Position numbers and translations under genes: made by a program
From: Hirudo medicinalis
Taxonomy: Eukaryota; Annelida; Clitellata; Hirudinida; Hirudinidae
NCBI GenBank assembly: GCA_011800805.1
Contig: MPNW01000560.1
Span: forward strand, 82,724 to 146,723
Direction: 5' to 3'
Length of the DNA: 64,000 bases
Notes under the pieces: model-generated
Told to the model about the DNA's origin: nothing
Seen by the model: the letters and a program-made list of their open reading frames with translations, nothing else
Databases searched by the model: none
In this document: one piece after another, positions 1 through 12,892 of the stretch
Numbering within the stretch: the stretch's first letter is position 1
Layout of the letters: each line of letters begins with the position of its first letter

Positions 1-368
1 AAAAAAACGTTTATTTAGTCCTCACTAGATCTATATATTTTCTTATCAGGATATTGTCTGACTGGACTGCAATGTGACGTTATCAAACAGTATCAGTAAC
101 ATGAGGTAACACAATTTTACATTCTATATATTGAATTTGATAACTTATTAACAATTTAACAATTTAAAACTTAATTATTCAACCGTGAAATTATGATATA
201 TAATGGATTTTGAAGAAATTAACCTCAGTTCGACACAGAACTTATTTTTAGCGACACGTTGTATGGCCAGTGCAATTCAATGAAATGCGGAAGTGGTTTT
301 CGGATATTTTATTTTGAAAGAGCGAGGAACTTCATAGTGAACTTTCTTGTTGAAGAGTTTTTCGAAAT
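1..368. other. Upstream flank of unit 1, no gene seen
   Basis: AT-rich sequence without a recognisable coding exon or repeat. It lies just upstream of the first signal-peptide exon of the receptor array and presumably holds its promoter, but I see no convincing TATA box or other core element. Confidence 0.4.
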
Positions 369-1149
369 ATGCAATTCTATTTTTTCTGGTCGTTAAATAT
401 TAATATTGCTGTGCATTTGATGCTTTACATGATTGATTCAGGTAACCTTTTTAATGTTTTAGCTAAAATTCATTTAATTATTAAATGATTCCAATTTATT
501 TCCTTTAATTCATCATACTTACTTACATTGAAAATTAACGGTATGCATGATACTTTTAGAAGTCAAAAATATCGACAGGTCAGGCTTTAAAAGATATTTG
601 TTATGACCGTAATGTACTATTTTTATTTAAAATATTAGTAAATATTTGAATTCTATTAATAATTAGCGGAATTAATTACCTAAAAAATGTTGTTGCCCAT
701 AAAAGTTAACTTCAGTCCTTTTTAATTTTTAACAAAAGTACACTTCACCAACTAACCTGGTTAGCACCTGAAACATTGAGGTTCCAAACATAAATAACAA
801 TATTCAAGAGGTTAAGCATTGCAAAGTTTGCATCATGTAACATAAAACTGAATTTAATGCAATTGCGAGGTTTAAATGAGAACTTTACGCAAAAGAAATA
901 ATATTTCTAAATTGTTGTATTATTCATAAAAAAGATGAAGATTTATTTTTTAAATTTGTTGACAAGATATACAATGTTTAATGTTAATAGTTCCAAGAAA
1001 AATGCAGTTGTTAATAATAATACCGTGCGATTCATAAGTCTCCGTCTCTAAAACTAAATTTTAGTTTTAATTTTACGGTATATTACATATTAAAATGTAG
1101 AATTTAATCATGTTACCACTAGGCGCACCTAGATGACTGTTGATTCCCA

Positions 1150-1250
1150 TTTACCTGGGCGTCGGTAGCTGAGTGGTTAAATCTTTTGCGCGGCTACGTT
1201 AGAAGCTACGTTAAAACCGTTCGCAAGAGTTCTATAAATAATATTTAGTA
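1150..1250 (+). repeat. tRNA-like fragment in unit 1 intron
   Basis: The stretch gtcggtagctgagtggtta resembles a tRNA D-arm/box A, but no matching acceptor stem or clean box B follows. It is probably a degenerate tRNA-derived SINE head, not a tRNA gene. Confidence 0.35.
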
Positions 1251-2405
1251 AATCTATCGTGCGACTGAGCAACTGATAGCTAATTTCTAGTTTGTATTTT
1301 TAATGAATTTTTACATTTTATACTAAAGTTTAAACTAAATGTGACATGTAATAATAAAAAAAAATTTTACTCCTTAATTTGGATTGAAATATTTGTTTCT
1401 TCAAGTATATCTTCTAAATTTTCTACAGCTTCAAGTCAACTTTATGTTGGTTGTTACACAAATTTTTCCGGATCATCTTCCATCAACAATCCAATTCAAT
1501 CGGTTTTTCAATGTTTGAATGATTGCAGAAATCGAACATCTTTATTTGCTGCTGTAAAGGTTAGGAATATAAAATTTACAATATTTTATTTTCAATAAAA
1601 ATGTGAAGCGGGGCACTTTAACTTTGCAGCAAAAATGACTCTATATCAAGGCGCCTATGTTAAACTATAGGAAATAGTAAACTTTTTAGTAAATAGTAAA
1701 CCCAAAAGATAGACAAAAAGACGAGACTTATGTAGACTAGACATAAGAGAAAAATATTGAGCTATTATAATTTGTTAACAAAGTTTTGGTTTAGATTTTT
1801 CTGAGTTTTTCCATCTTGCCTTGAATCCTGAATAATTGATAAGTCTTCTAACGAAGATGTTGAACTTGCCTAGAACAATATCTAAGATGTCTTATTCCAA
1901 GCTTCTTAATAGAAAATACGATTTCACACCCAATGCAACAAATTTCTGAAATGTCATGTCTGAAGGAAGGACAGAGGTACTGATTCATTTTGCAAGACCT
2001 CTTCCTCTACTTTATCACCACCACCTGAAAAAATTTCAATTTAAAATTTAGGTTTCAAAGTATTTTTAAGAACAAAATTTTCTGAGTTGATTTCAAAATT
2101 TATTTTTAAAATTATAATTTTGACTCAAGAATTATTTTTGTTTTTATTTTCGCTTTCAACTTTGGGTGAATTGTCATTATTAAGTTAATTTTCTTATTTT
2201 TCAATTTGTTATTGACTGAGTTAGTTTTTAAAGTTAACGTAACAGGAACAACTTTATACTTTAGAGTCAAACTGTATTGAAGAAAAATCCGTTCTTTTAA
2301 CCACAGTTTTGTCCTTTATCAAGGTGTCCATACATGCGGTTTTCACTGTATTTACTTTTTAAGAGGATTGACAAAGTGCCTGGACACCGATAAAATTAAG
2401 CAAAT

Positions 2406-2512
2406 CTGCCATGTAGGTTGACTGAATGGATTGCTGCATGTTGCTGTATGCGGCGGCAATGGCCAAAGTCGGAATATGTCATATTCGCAACCCAGCGGAG
2501 AAATGAGAAAAA
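2406..2512 (+). repeat. tRNA-derived SINE fragment
   Basis: It matches the head of the SINE family seen complete at 46433-46600: a box-A-like ggttgactgaatgg, then a tatgcggcggcaatgg segment, then a box-B-like cgcaacccagc. The tail is not recognisable. It lies in the unit 1 intron between the two WSC1 exons. Confidence 0.5.
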
Positions 2513-4611
2513 GTCAGTTTCATTAAATAATCTTCAGTGGTGGCCTCTCTGGAAGGATAGTTGCTCAGTAGAGCGGGCCAAACTCAGACAAGCCTCAGCC
2601 AGACAATAATAAATTGATGCTTCCTCATTTTCTAATTAATAAAATATATTACTTTCATAATTTATTTCATATAGATAGGTCGCAACTTTAAAAAAAAAAC
2701 CTGTTGTTACATAGTTCATTGTTGTGACATAGAAAATTATTGGCAAGATACATTTAGTTATAATAAATGTAGTAATAAAATTACAAAGGATTTATACTAT
2801 CTTAAGTATGAACATAAAAAAGGTATGGTTTACTTGTGCAGTATGTGCACAATGTTTGTACTTGGTAACCCAAACAGTCACAAAAAAACAGTTTCAAACA
2901 AATACCAGAGCATTGCAAAGTTTTGATAGAACAAATGTAAGCAACAGGATGCCTTTTTAATTTGAAATGCTCTTAAAAATTTTATTTCTTGGCATCTGAA
3001 TATGTTTTGCATGCCAGCAAACTACGACGTCTGGGATGTAAAGTCAAAAGTATTTTACTTTTTGTCCCAACCTAATGCTCAGTCTAAATTTGAGAAGGAA
3101 TTGCGATTCAATTAGTCCATGCAGAAAGCTGTGACTTAAGCATAGCCAAGGTCTAATTTCAGCCAACGAGGTTCCAGAGATTCTAGATCGATGATCCTAA
3201 AGCATGCATCTCATGTTAACTTGATATTGAGTATCGTAATTATTCATGTTTACATAAAAATTTAAATTTAAAATTATTAATTAACAAAAGTAATTTAGCT
3301 TTTACCCTAAGGGTGGATCAAGTTGTTACTGCGGAAATATAACCAACACGAGAGTTCCATCATCCAATTGCAACTTACCTTGTGGTGATAATAATGGAAC
3401 ATGTGGAGGAAATAATTTCTATGCTGTTTATATAGGTTGTAATTTATTTCACTTTTAATGCCACGTTACAAATACGCAATTGTTTCATTTTTATTGTTAA
3501 TCGAATATATTTGACTTATTTTAATATCAAGGTGTTGTTAGATACAGGTAATGGTCTCTTTAATCACAGACGTTTAGTTAAATTAAAGTAAAAAATTCTA
3601 ATTTGTAAATCATTCTCTAAATTTTATCAGATATTCCATCGTATCAGGGATGTTTTGACAGATTCTCAAGACCCGGAGGCATGAGTACCTTTGGTTTTAT
3701 ACCAGTTGATAGATGCTACGATAGATGCATGTCTCTTAATTTCAGGTTTTATGGTGTTCAGGCGAGTATAATTTTCCTTATTGAAATTATTTTTTGAGAA
3801 TTTTCTATTTGCAAGTGTATCATTTGAATCTTGTTAATGAAATGATTGTATTTCGGCTTTTTATTTCAAGGTTAGGTATTGGATTTTTATTGAATGTTTT
3901 TGTGGTGACAATTACGGGAGCCATGAAAGAAGTTCAGAATCGGAGTGCGAGATATGTTTTGAAGATACAAATTTTAAATGCGGAAGTGATTTTAGAAAAA
4001 GTATCTATTCAGGTAATTTTATTGGAAAGTGAAGTAACTTTTCTTTATTGAGATATTATCAAACATTTTGTAACATTTATTTACTTATTACATTATATTA
4101 TATTATAGTACACTATATTATGTCATTAATTATTCAGTTGGACATCTTCCTAGTTTGAATAAAAGTTATGGTGAAGTGTTCCATTGTCTTGGAGGAGTAA
4201 CCGAAAAGAATGGTACTTGCAATAGTACAAACTGTAAATATGGATGGAAGGGAGCCAAGTGTAACCAACGAGGTTATTCATCATACATGCCATTAACAAC
4301 AATTCCTTTTAGAATTACAAATATTACTAATACTCTGAATTCATGACATCGTTTGTCATTTGCGGTCTTTAAGACTGTATTTAAAAAAAGTGTTACATTT
4401 TAGACTGTGAGAGAAATAACGGCAACTGTGGTGATCACAAATGTGAAGACATTAACATTGGAAATCAAAATATTTCTGAATGTGTTTGCAACGAGGGATT
4501 TCAAAGTATTTCAGTTTACGATGAATGCACAGGTTGAATTTGAGAAGAGCACATTCTATTTATATTTTCAAACATAATTTAAAAAGTTAAAATTTACAAT
4601 TAGCCACCAAA

Positions 4612-5470
4612 TTAAATGCTATTTATAAAAATTATAGCAAATGGAAAGGCAGTAATAGTAATTATAGTAATTACTAAATTAAAAATATTAACAAGAGCTG
4701 ATATAGTTCGAGATCTAGGGGTGCTTATTGATTTTTCTCTCCACTTTGACAAACACATTGACAATATTATCAAAAAAGCATCAAATGTATCTAAACTGAT
4801 TCTTTGGTCTTTTTCTACAAGAGACCAAAACATTCTCATAAAAGCCTTTTGCACATATGTTAGGCCAATACTGGAATACAGCTTTCCTGTCTGGAGTCCC
4901 ATAGGAAGTCAGTTATAGATAGGATAGAAAAAATCCAGAAGCGATTTACCAAGGCCATCCACCTTCTGTCCTCTCATCCCTACATGCAAAGACTACTCAA
5001 ATTAGTTTCCTTAGAAAAACGTCGATTGCTGGCTGACCTCACACTCTGCTTCAAGATCAAAAATCACCTTATTCACACCACAATACCTCTCATCAGCTCA
5101 AACTATTCCAGAACCCGAGGCCACAATCACAAATTGATAACCAGCAAATTCCGATGCGAGACCTCAAAACACTTATTTTGCAACCGTATCGTAAAACCGT
5201 GGAACTCTTTAACGGCTGATATTGTTAACTCTATAACCCTAACCCGCTTCAACTCTGCAATTCGGCAATTAAACTTCAACCAATACCTTAGATTTAAAGA
5301 ACTTTAAGATGACTTCATTCTTGGGACAAATTAATTTCTAAGCTTTTTCGTATGCCTTTTTGACTGTTGCTCGAATATTTTTGTTTGTTTGTTTACATTT
5401 TATTGCTTGGTCATGTAAGCGGTTAAAAGCCCTTTGACCTCGTGTGAATTATAAACAAAAAAAAGTAAAT
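4612..5470 (+). mobile_element. Non-LTR retrotransposon 3' relic
   Basis: Two overlapping frames, 4616-4915 and about 4915-5307, together read as the thumb and C-terminus of a LINE reverse transcriptase: VRPILEYSFPVWSP, then IEKIQKRF, then an ending of the type WNSL...F. The frame shifts near 4915. The 3' end has a run of A at about 5455-5465. The element sits in the unit 1 intron between EGFb and the last EGF. It is 5'-truncated and dead; the family (CR1/jockey-like) is a guess. Confidence 0.75.
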
Positions 5471-6490
5471 AATAATTATAACTAAATAGTAATTACAGAC
5501 AATAATTAGTAACTTATGGATAGAGTTAACGATTTTTAGGGCAACTCTAAAACCATATTAATCTATTTACAATTTGTTTGCTAAATTTACTCATTAATTT
5601 TATCACTAATTTTAGATACATCATTTGGCTAATATTTCTTTTTTGATTGATATTTTATTAGTTAATATTTATAAAAGACGTAGATGAGTGTCCAAGTAAT
5701 CCTTGCAATGAACCATCTGAAACCTGCATCAACACATTTGGATCGTTCATGTGTACTTGTTCACCTGGATATAAATATGCCTATCAATCAGATTGCGGAG
5801 GTTAACGTTCAATAGCTTATTAAGCAATGTTGGCTATTAACTTTGAAATAAGAATAAAAATGAAAGTGTCATTGCTGCAACAATTAATTTGTGAAAAGAA
5901 GCGCCTATTAAAATTATTGTTAATTTTCAGTTCATTGCAATGGTAGCCTTTACAGCTGTGATAATTCAACTTCTTGTAACAAACTTTCAAATTACATTTG
6001 TTCACTGGAAATAAAAGATGCAGGTGATGGTATTCCTTTCTTCTTTTTTTTGGACACTTTTATTTATACATTTACATCGTCTTAAGTACGAATTTAATGA
6101 AATCCAATTTTTCCTAATAGATTTAAGAATTATTATTATTCCAACTAAAACATGAAACTTTCACTTCAAACAGATAGAAAAGCTGTGATAATTTTGGGAG
6201 TATTTTTGGCGTTATGCATATGTGCTTAATAATTTATACCGTGGCAATGTTCTTTTATAAAAGTGAGTGTTCTAAGAACTTATAGAAATTGATACGAGAC
6301 AACCTTTTGTCTTATTAAACTTAATGCATGATTTTCAGAAAAGCTTAAAGATACTGAATCAAGACTTGAGCAGTTAAAGAAAACAATTCAAGATGAGGGA
6401 ATGAAATCGAGCGCCTCTCAATTATCAAATCAATACCGCGAAGAACATAATTATGCTAAATTAGGAATTCAAGAAATTTACGAAAACTGA

Positions 6491-7608
6491 TACATGACGT
6501 ATTACCTTAATAAGCTTTGGCTTAGAACAATTTAAAACTTTAAAACTTCTTCTGGTCTTTTTATTTACTTAATATGTATGGATCAAATAAGTAAAACAGG
6601 TAACCATTCGTCCGATTTAAAATTGTAATCGATTAAAAATATTCTTTCATATCAACAATCGTTTTGAAATAATGATATTGATAATGAATCATAGTTTGAT
6701 TATTGTGGTTTATGTCCAAAACGAACTTCAAAACCGCTTCCATATATGGATATCGTTCCCTGAATAGGAAAGTTTAGATGACAGAGTGAAAGCCGGCTGA
6801 ATCAGTATTGATAATTGAAGGAGTTTCTATTCCAGATCTGCGGGCCAACAACGCGTAAAGACCTGCCCTCCATGCCGCACATCGGGCAGATGATTTGACG
6901 AAGGACCCCTGGTTGCTGATCTGATCCCGCGCCTACCAGGAATATGTGCGGTGGGGTTGAAAGGTTGAATTGCCGTCAATCTTTAATAAAACAAAACATA
7001 TACTGAGAAACTTCCGCACATCAAATGAGAATGGAGTAGCAATGCTGCAAATTTCCCTGAGAGATGTTTAGCAGGCAAGAGTTGTTTTGTTGGTGACAAC
7101 ACTTGTGAATAATGTAGAGAGCAGTTCAGGAAAGGAGAAAAATCTTACTGTGTAATTAACAAAAAATTCCAAATATAATTTTAGCTAAATATAAATTATC
7201 TAGGAGGATGAAATAATGCATACACTGCTTACTACTTGTAATTTCACTACTAAGAAGTTATTCATTGTATACTTACTTAAATTACATCAAAAAGGGATTA
7301 CGGGAATCCTAAAGAAAATTTTTCCCGCTTACTCTAACAGGTCTACATTTTTTATTTAAACACTGCGCCGACTATCAGTTCTGCAGTGAACCAATTTTGA
7401 AAAATCGCCATCGGTTAGAAATGGTATTCATAAATTTGTTCAAGAGCAAAAACAATCACAAATTAATCTTGATTGAATGCTTTAAGAAGACATGTTTACA
7501 GTTTGCGGATCTAATTCGTTGATTGAAAGAAATTCGAGTGCACAGAGAGATTGTAACTGGACAACCAATTAGCAATTACTCAAATCTTTTGCTATTGATA
7601 TTTAAGTA
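6491..7608. other. Intergenic gap between units 1 and 2
   Basis: No coding exon recognised. A GC-richer patch at about 6836-6960 looks like a degenerate dispersed repeat but could not be tied to the SINE family. The promoter of unit 2 should lie at the right end. Confidence 0.4.
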
Positions 7609-10600
7609 ATGGGTGTGTCATTTCTACATTTCTTGAATTCGATTCTGCTGTTTGTTTTAACACATAAAGGTAATCCTTTTATTCTTCTGATATTGAACGG
7701 AAAACAATTATGAATAAATAGCGTGACTTAGGAAACATTGAAAATAGGGTAATCAAACCGAACTTAATAAAACATTAATCAGTCTTAGAATGTATTTCTT
7801 TGTATTTTTTTTAAATTCCCAGTCCAAGGTGCAGAGATATACGTGGGATGCTACAAAGAAATATCTGGATTTCTTATAAAAAATCCAATTCGAAATGTTT
7901 CTCAATGTATGACTGAATGCAGAAACAAATTAACTTTGTTCGCTGCTGCAAAGGTTTAATATTGATTGAAATTTTTGTTATTATGTAACTAAACGGTTAA
8001 TTTATTATTTTCAAGGATGGTTCGATTTGTTATTGTGCGAATAAGACAGGTGCGAAAGTCTCTTTGTCCAAATGCAACTTAACTTGTGTTGATAACGACG
8101 AAATCTGTGGAGGCAGTGATTTTTATGCAGTATATACAGGTCGTTTAACAAATTTTTTTGACACAAAAATCTCATGTTAATTCATGTTAAATGTTATAAA
8201 ATGGTTTTCAATGGGATGAGAGCAACTGATTTTTATTTAACTGTTGTTCGAGTTGTTCTAACCCTAACCCTAACCCTAACCCTTGGGGCCTAAAAACTGA
8301 TAGATAATCTTTGTGAACCGTTATGATGTAACCAGTAAATTCATCTAAACAATCATCACATTAGGGTACTACCCTAGTACTACCCGCTGATGTTACAACC
8401 TTATTTAACCCATTAATGTTTCAATTCTGGCATCACTTCATCTACATAAATAAGTGTTAAGTAGATTTTAAAATAAATTCAGTTCTTATAATTAGATGAT
8501 ATGAGTTAAAAATTGAGAATATATTGTTGTAATTCAGGAGACAAAACATTAATTAATTTTTTTAATTGTTATGTTGATGAAGTTTATAATTGTTATATTT
8601 AGAATCTTTGTAAATCAACACTATGGTATTTAAGGTGACAGCATCCCACACCAGATCCCAAGTTACCACACATTCCCAGAATCCTGAATTACTGAATGAA
8701 ACTAACTGTAAATTCGGCAAATATTGAGCTCCATCGTTTTACAATAATATGATATCCAATGTTTTATGCAGAACAATAAACATTTTTTACATCGAATTAT
8801 TATTCAGTAGATTATTCAGATTACTTATCAGTAAAATGCAAAAATTGGGATTGCTTGAGAACCGTTTCAACCTCCTCATCGCGTATTCTAAATAAACGCT
8901 TATAAAAGTTTATAAATCACTTGCAACCTTATAAATCACCTTATAAATTATCATTAGCGTTTCATAAATACGGTTAAATTCAAGCATATTTAATTGCATT
9001 TAGGCGTGCCAGCATATGACGGTTGTTTCAAAGATGACATCATCCACAGAGACATGAATTTAGTGATAACAGGAGATTGGGACATGACAATTGATAAGTG
9101 TTATTATTACTGTTCGCAGAGGAAGTACACATTCATGGGACTTCAGGTAGATTTATATTTATTCAGAGGGATAGCTACACTTGTTTTCTCCATCTTCACT
9201 GTGATATGATTTATGTGGTAGAACATTTGGTGGAGTGTTTGAAAATCGTTTGCTCATGACATTTGAAAATGTTTATTCATTAGTGATAAGAGATAACGAG
9301 GTCTGTTCACATTTATTGCTGAGATAAGTTAAAGTAAATATCTCAACTCGCACGTCAAATAAAGTGCTCAATTTATTAATCAAAGTAATGAAAACATTTG
9401 CAAATTACTGTTGTCAAACGAAGGCCAGCGAATTAAGCGATTGAAATTCTGTAAAAGCGAATTAATTTCTAGAACGGCGGTTCCTGTTTCTGTGATAACA
9501 AATATGGAAAATATGGAAGAGCTCCAGAATCAGAATGTAACATTACTTGCACTAAAAATGGAAACCAAATATGTGGAGGACCGTCAAGAAGCAATATTTA
9601 TTCAAGTGAGCAATATTCATCATTTACGAAAGGGTAAACTTTATAATAATCAACACTAAATCTATTTTAAGTGGGTTTCTGAATTAATCGTAAATCCAGT
9701 AACATTAAATATTTCTTATATTATAAATCATTTATACTTATTTAAAACTTTTAACTTTGTTCTGTTTGTTTAGTTGAATATTTTCCTGGTCTGAATAAAA
9801 GTTACAGCGAAGTGTTCCATTGTCTGCAAGACAAACCTGACAGGAACGGTACTTGCCCCCAACCAAAGTGCCAACCTGGATGGAAAGGAACTAAGTGCAA
9901 CCATCGAGGTTGTAATCAATTTTAAGAATGAAACAACTTATTTCAAATAGTCAATTATTTAAAATGAATTTGTCAATGCTTTTCTGTATAATAATGTTCT
10001 GAATAATCTGTGCAATGTAAATTAAGAAAAATTGATGTCTTACAATGGGTTTACAATGTGAAAAAAATAACAGTTAACTTTTAGATTGTCATACAAATAA
10101 TGGCAACTGCGGAGAACATAAATGTGAAGAAATTAAAGTTGGCAACCAAAATCTTTCTGAATGTGTTTGCAAGGAGGGCTTCAGATTTGATTCTGTCAGA
10201 GAAGAATGTTTAGGTTGATGGAGTTTGTTAAACGATACGTTGAATTACTTTGAAATGTGTTGAATTACATTCAAACTTATTTCAAACAGACTTAGACGAA
10301 TGCTCTGCAGGCATCTGCAACGAGTCAACCTCCTCTTGCAACAACACTGTTGGATCTTATGATTGCATTTGTAAAGAAGGATATGCAAAAGATTCAAGCA
10401 CTGAAGAATGTCAAGGTTTCACAAAGAAACTCCTGCTGAAATTTATTTCACATCGTGTTGAATAATAAAAACATATACAAGAGCTCGATGAATTTTAATA
10501 AATTCTTTTGTAAAACAGACGTAGATGAATGCTTCTTTAACAAGTGTGATGATTTAACATCAACCTGCATTAACAAGTTTGGATCATATGACTGCGCATG

Positions 10601-12892
10601 TAAAGAAGGATTTGTAAAAAATTCAACCAGCGAAGAATGTGAAGGTTGTTATTACACAAACTTTCATTAACAATTAAGTTGACTGAGTTGTTATGTAAAT
10701 TTTCAATAAGTTTAGTAAAATCTTTTAAAACAGACCAGAACGAATGCACGTTAAACTCATGCAATGACGCAACCTCGACTTGCAGCAACACTGTTGGATC
10801 TTATGAATGCATTTGTAAAGAAGGATTTGTCGAAAATTCAAGCAGCAAAGATTGTGAAGGTTATAACGTTATAAAGATTTTGTTTGCTCTTATCACTTTC
10901 AATGCTTTATTTAATAATTAATGAAATATCTGGATCCAATTTAAATTAATAAGAAAATATGTAGGGGAGAGTGCTTTTGACATCACTGCAAATTTAACAC
11001 CAGTGTACCAAAATGGGCACCGAAGGTTGTAAAAAAATCAGTAATAATTCTATAGATTATCACCTGCATGCAGTCCTGATTGTAGACGTTTGACGGAAAT
11101 TATCTTCAAAATTCGTTTTTTAGATGTGAAATTAAAATATACATGCATACATATCTAACTATCTTTAAAGGGTTGAAATAGGAGGAATAATCAAAATTAC
11201 ACTTGACTACTTTGTAGAGCACTCAACTACCTTTAAAATGTGCTGCATGCAATTGCTCTGAAATTGCTTTTTAATGAAAGGGTTCAAAATCGAGTATTAT
11301 TTTAGGTGCGGGGAAGATTGTGACAAAACGGTTCTCAATTAAAAAATTCATTTTTAACTCTGAAATTTTGTTTTATCAATTTATTTAAAACTTCTACAAA
11401 ACGTCAAAGATATTAAAGTGTGTGCAAATTTTATTATTTTAAAAATCAGACTAAAAATATGAAGGTTATGGGAAAAATAAAAAGTGTCACAAGGTGCCCC
11501 ACTCTCCCCTACATTTGGAAATATTTAGGGCAGAAAATATTTGTTCTTCATTAATATTTACAAATATTTAATAAGCCAACGATTCTTTAATACATTCAAA
11601 AATAGACGTTGATGAATGCGCATCGAACCCATGCAATTTTTCAACCTCCACGTGCAAAAATTCTGATGGATCTTACGCTTGCATCTGTGAGGAAGGATTT
11701 CTTGGAAATTCCTCAAACGATTCTGATTGTGCAGCTCGTTGAGATAATATGCTTAACGGTTAAACAGTAGAATTCTAGAATGCAACTGAAGTGCCATTAA
11801 ACACTAATATATTATAATTAATTATAATTTTATATTATTTAATATTATTTAGTGTGATTTTAGTGTTAAAAGACATAGATGAATGTCAAAGTAATACTTG
11901 CAATGCACCAAATGAAACTTGCATCAACTCTTTTGGATCGTTCATGTGCATTTGTTCACCTGGATATAATTATGCCAAGCAATCGGATTGTGGTTAGTTT
12001 CACCACTGAATATAACCCGATAAAGTTTCCAATAATTACTGGAAGATTAATTAAAGTAATTAATAACGATACGAGTGCAGTTGAATTTATTTTGCAGTCG
12101 ATTGCAACGGAAACCTGTACAAATGTTACAACGCATCCTCTTGCCAACCTAAGCGAGATTATGCGTGTCATTCTCATGAAATCCTGATAAATAGAGCTGA
12201 GGGTTACACTGGGGGTATCAAACGTCTGTCATTTCTTAATTTATTTATTTAATTTTAATAATGCAGCATTTATTTTTATTTTTATTTTTTTACACTACTG
12301 GAGCCACTTCTAGTTTGAAAACTCTGAAAAATATACTGCAATTAAGGAAGCACTTCTTTATCTTGAAAATCCTAGATTTCAATAAATCTTACCAGGGACG
12401 TTTGATTTATGATTTCAATTAAATAGTTTTGATAACTTAATGGTTATCGTGACTGTCAATGTTATTAAGTTAGATCGAAGGGTTTCGTTCCTGCATGAGA
12501 GGTAAAAAAAGCAACAGTCGCAAGGTGTCGTGTTCACAACCCAGCCTGCACGGCTGTCAAATGTTTACGAAACACGACTCTGAAGCCATGGATATAAGCA
12601 CTTTATTTTAATAACAATTACTGACTATTTACTGGAAGTATATGTAAGTGTCATTCAGTGCTGGTAGTTATTTAAATTTTGAATTAACAATTTTTCAGAC
12701 AAGAAAATCATATTAATTTTCACAACATTTCTTGCTGCTTTACTTTGTGTTCTTTTCATTTTTGCCGTCAAACGTTCTTTTGATAAAAAAAGGTTACATT
12801 GCATTTTTAAATTTAAGCTTATTTTAAATAAACATTTTTTAACAAAAGGAAATTCTGATATGATCAATGTTATATTTAATGTCGTCACTTAA
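7609..12892 (+). CDS. Unit 2: WSC-WSC-multi-EGF membrane protein
   Basis: Exons: signal 7609-7669; WSC1 7823-7953 and 8016-8139; WSC2 9004-9146 and 9473-9605; EGFa 9774-9908; EGFb 10085-10213; calcium-type EGF 10290-10415, 10519-10644, 10734-10859, 11606-11737 and 11873-11992; juxtamembrane Cys exon 12098-12202; membrane span and C-terminus 12699-12892. All phases agree, giving 594 residues. Calcium-type EGFs start with DxDEC or DQNEC. The span is followed by KRSFDKK and a short basic C-terminus read through to TAA; no YxxL tail exon was found downstream. The donor after 11737 (c|gttgag) is weak, and the juxtamembrane donor (gg|gttaca) is also non-standard. This is the most diverged member in WSC1 and has the most EGF modules. 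It probably acts at the cell surface as a ligand-binding protein without its own tyrosine signalling. Confidence 0.8.
8258..8284 (+). repeat. Interstitial telomere-like (CCCTAA)n
   Basis: About four copies of ccctaa in the unit 2 intron between WSC1 and WSC2. This is the C-rich complement of TTAGGG. Confidence 0.85.
12455..12560 (+). repeat. Degenerate tRNA-derived SINE
   Basis: It contains gttcctgcatg and the box-B-like gtgttcacaacccagcctg of the local SINE family. It lies in the intron before the unit 2 membrane-span exon. Confidence 0.5.

Larger units (their letters stand above)
369..6490 (+). pseudogene. Unit 1: WSC-WSC-EGF transmembrane receptor, frameshifted in the membrane span
   Basis: Predicted exons: signal peptide 369-441; WSC1 1429-1559 and 3312-3435; WSC2 3631-3761 and 3871-4012; EGFa 4138-4272; EGFb 4404-4532; calcium-type EGF 5678-5800; juxtamembrane Cys exon 5931-6023; membrane span 6174-6262; tail 6339-6490. 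Phases agree up to the membrane exon, which is 89 nt, not a multiple of three (84 in unit 5, 87 in unit 4). One base is missing near 6230, so the frame hits TAA inside the span (after CICA). The tail exon is nonetheless open in the expected frame and carries NYAKL and IYEN tyrosine motifs before its TGA. WSC domains are Cys-rich extracellular putative carbohydrate-binding modules (family knowledge). The intron after 3761 starts with GC rather than GT. The gene may be a recent pseudogene, may encode a tailless form, or may carry an assembly error. A LINE relic sits in the intron after EGFb. Confidence 0.8.

Noticed and set aside
4612..4902. Minus-strand frame of 96 codons opposite the LINE relic
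   Set aside because: It is the shadow of the plus-strand reverse transcriptase fragment, which has clear family motifs.
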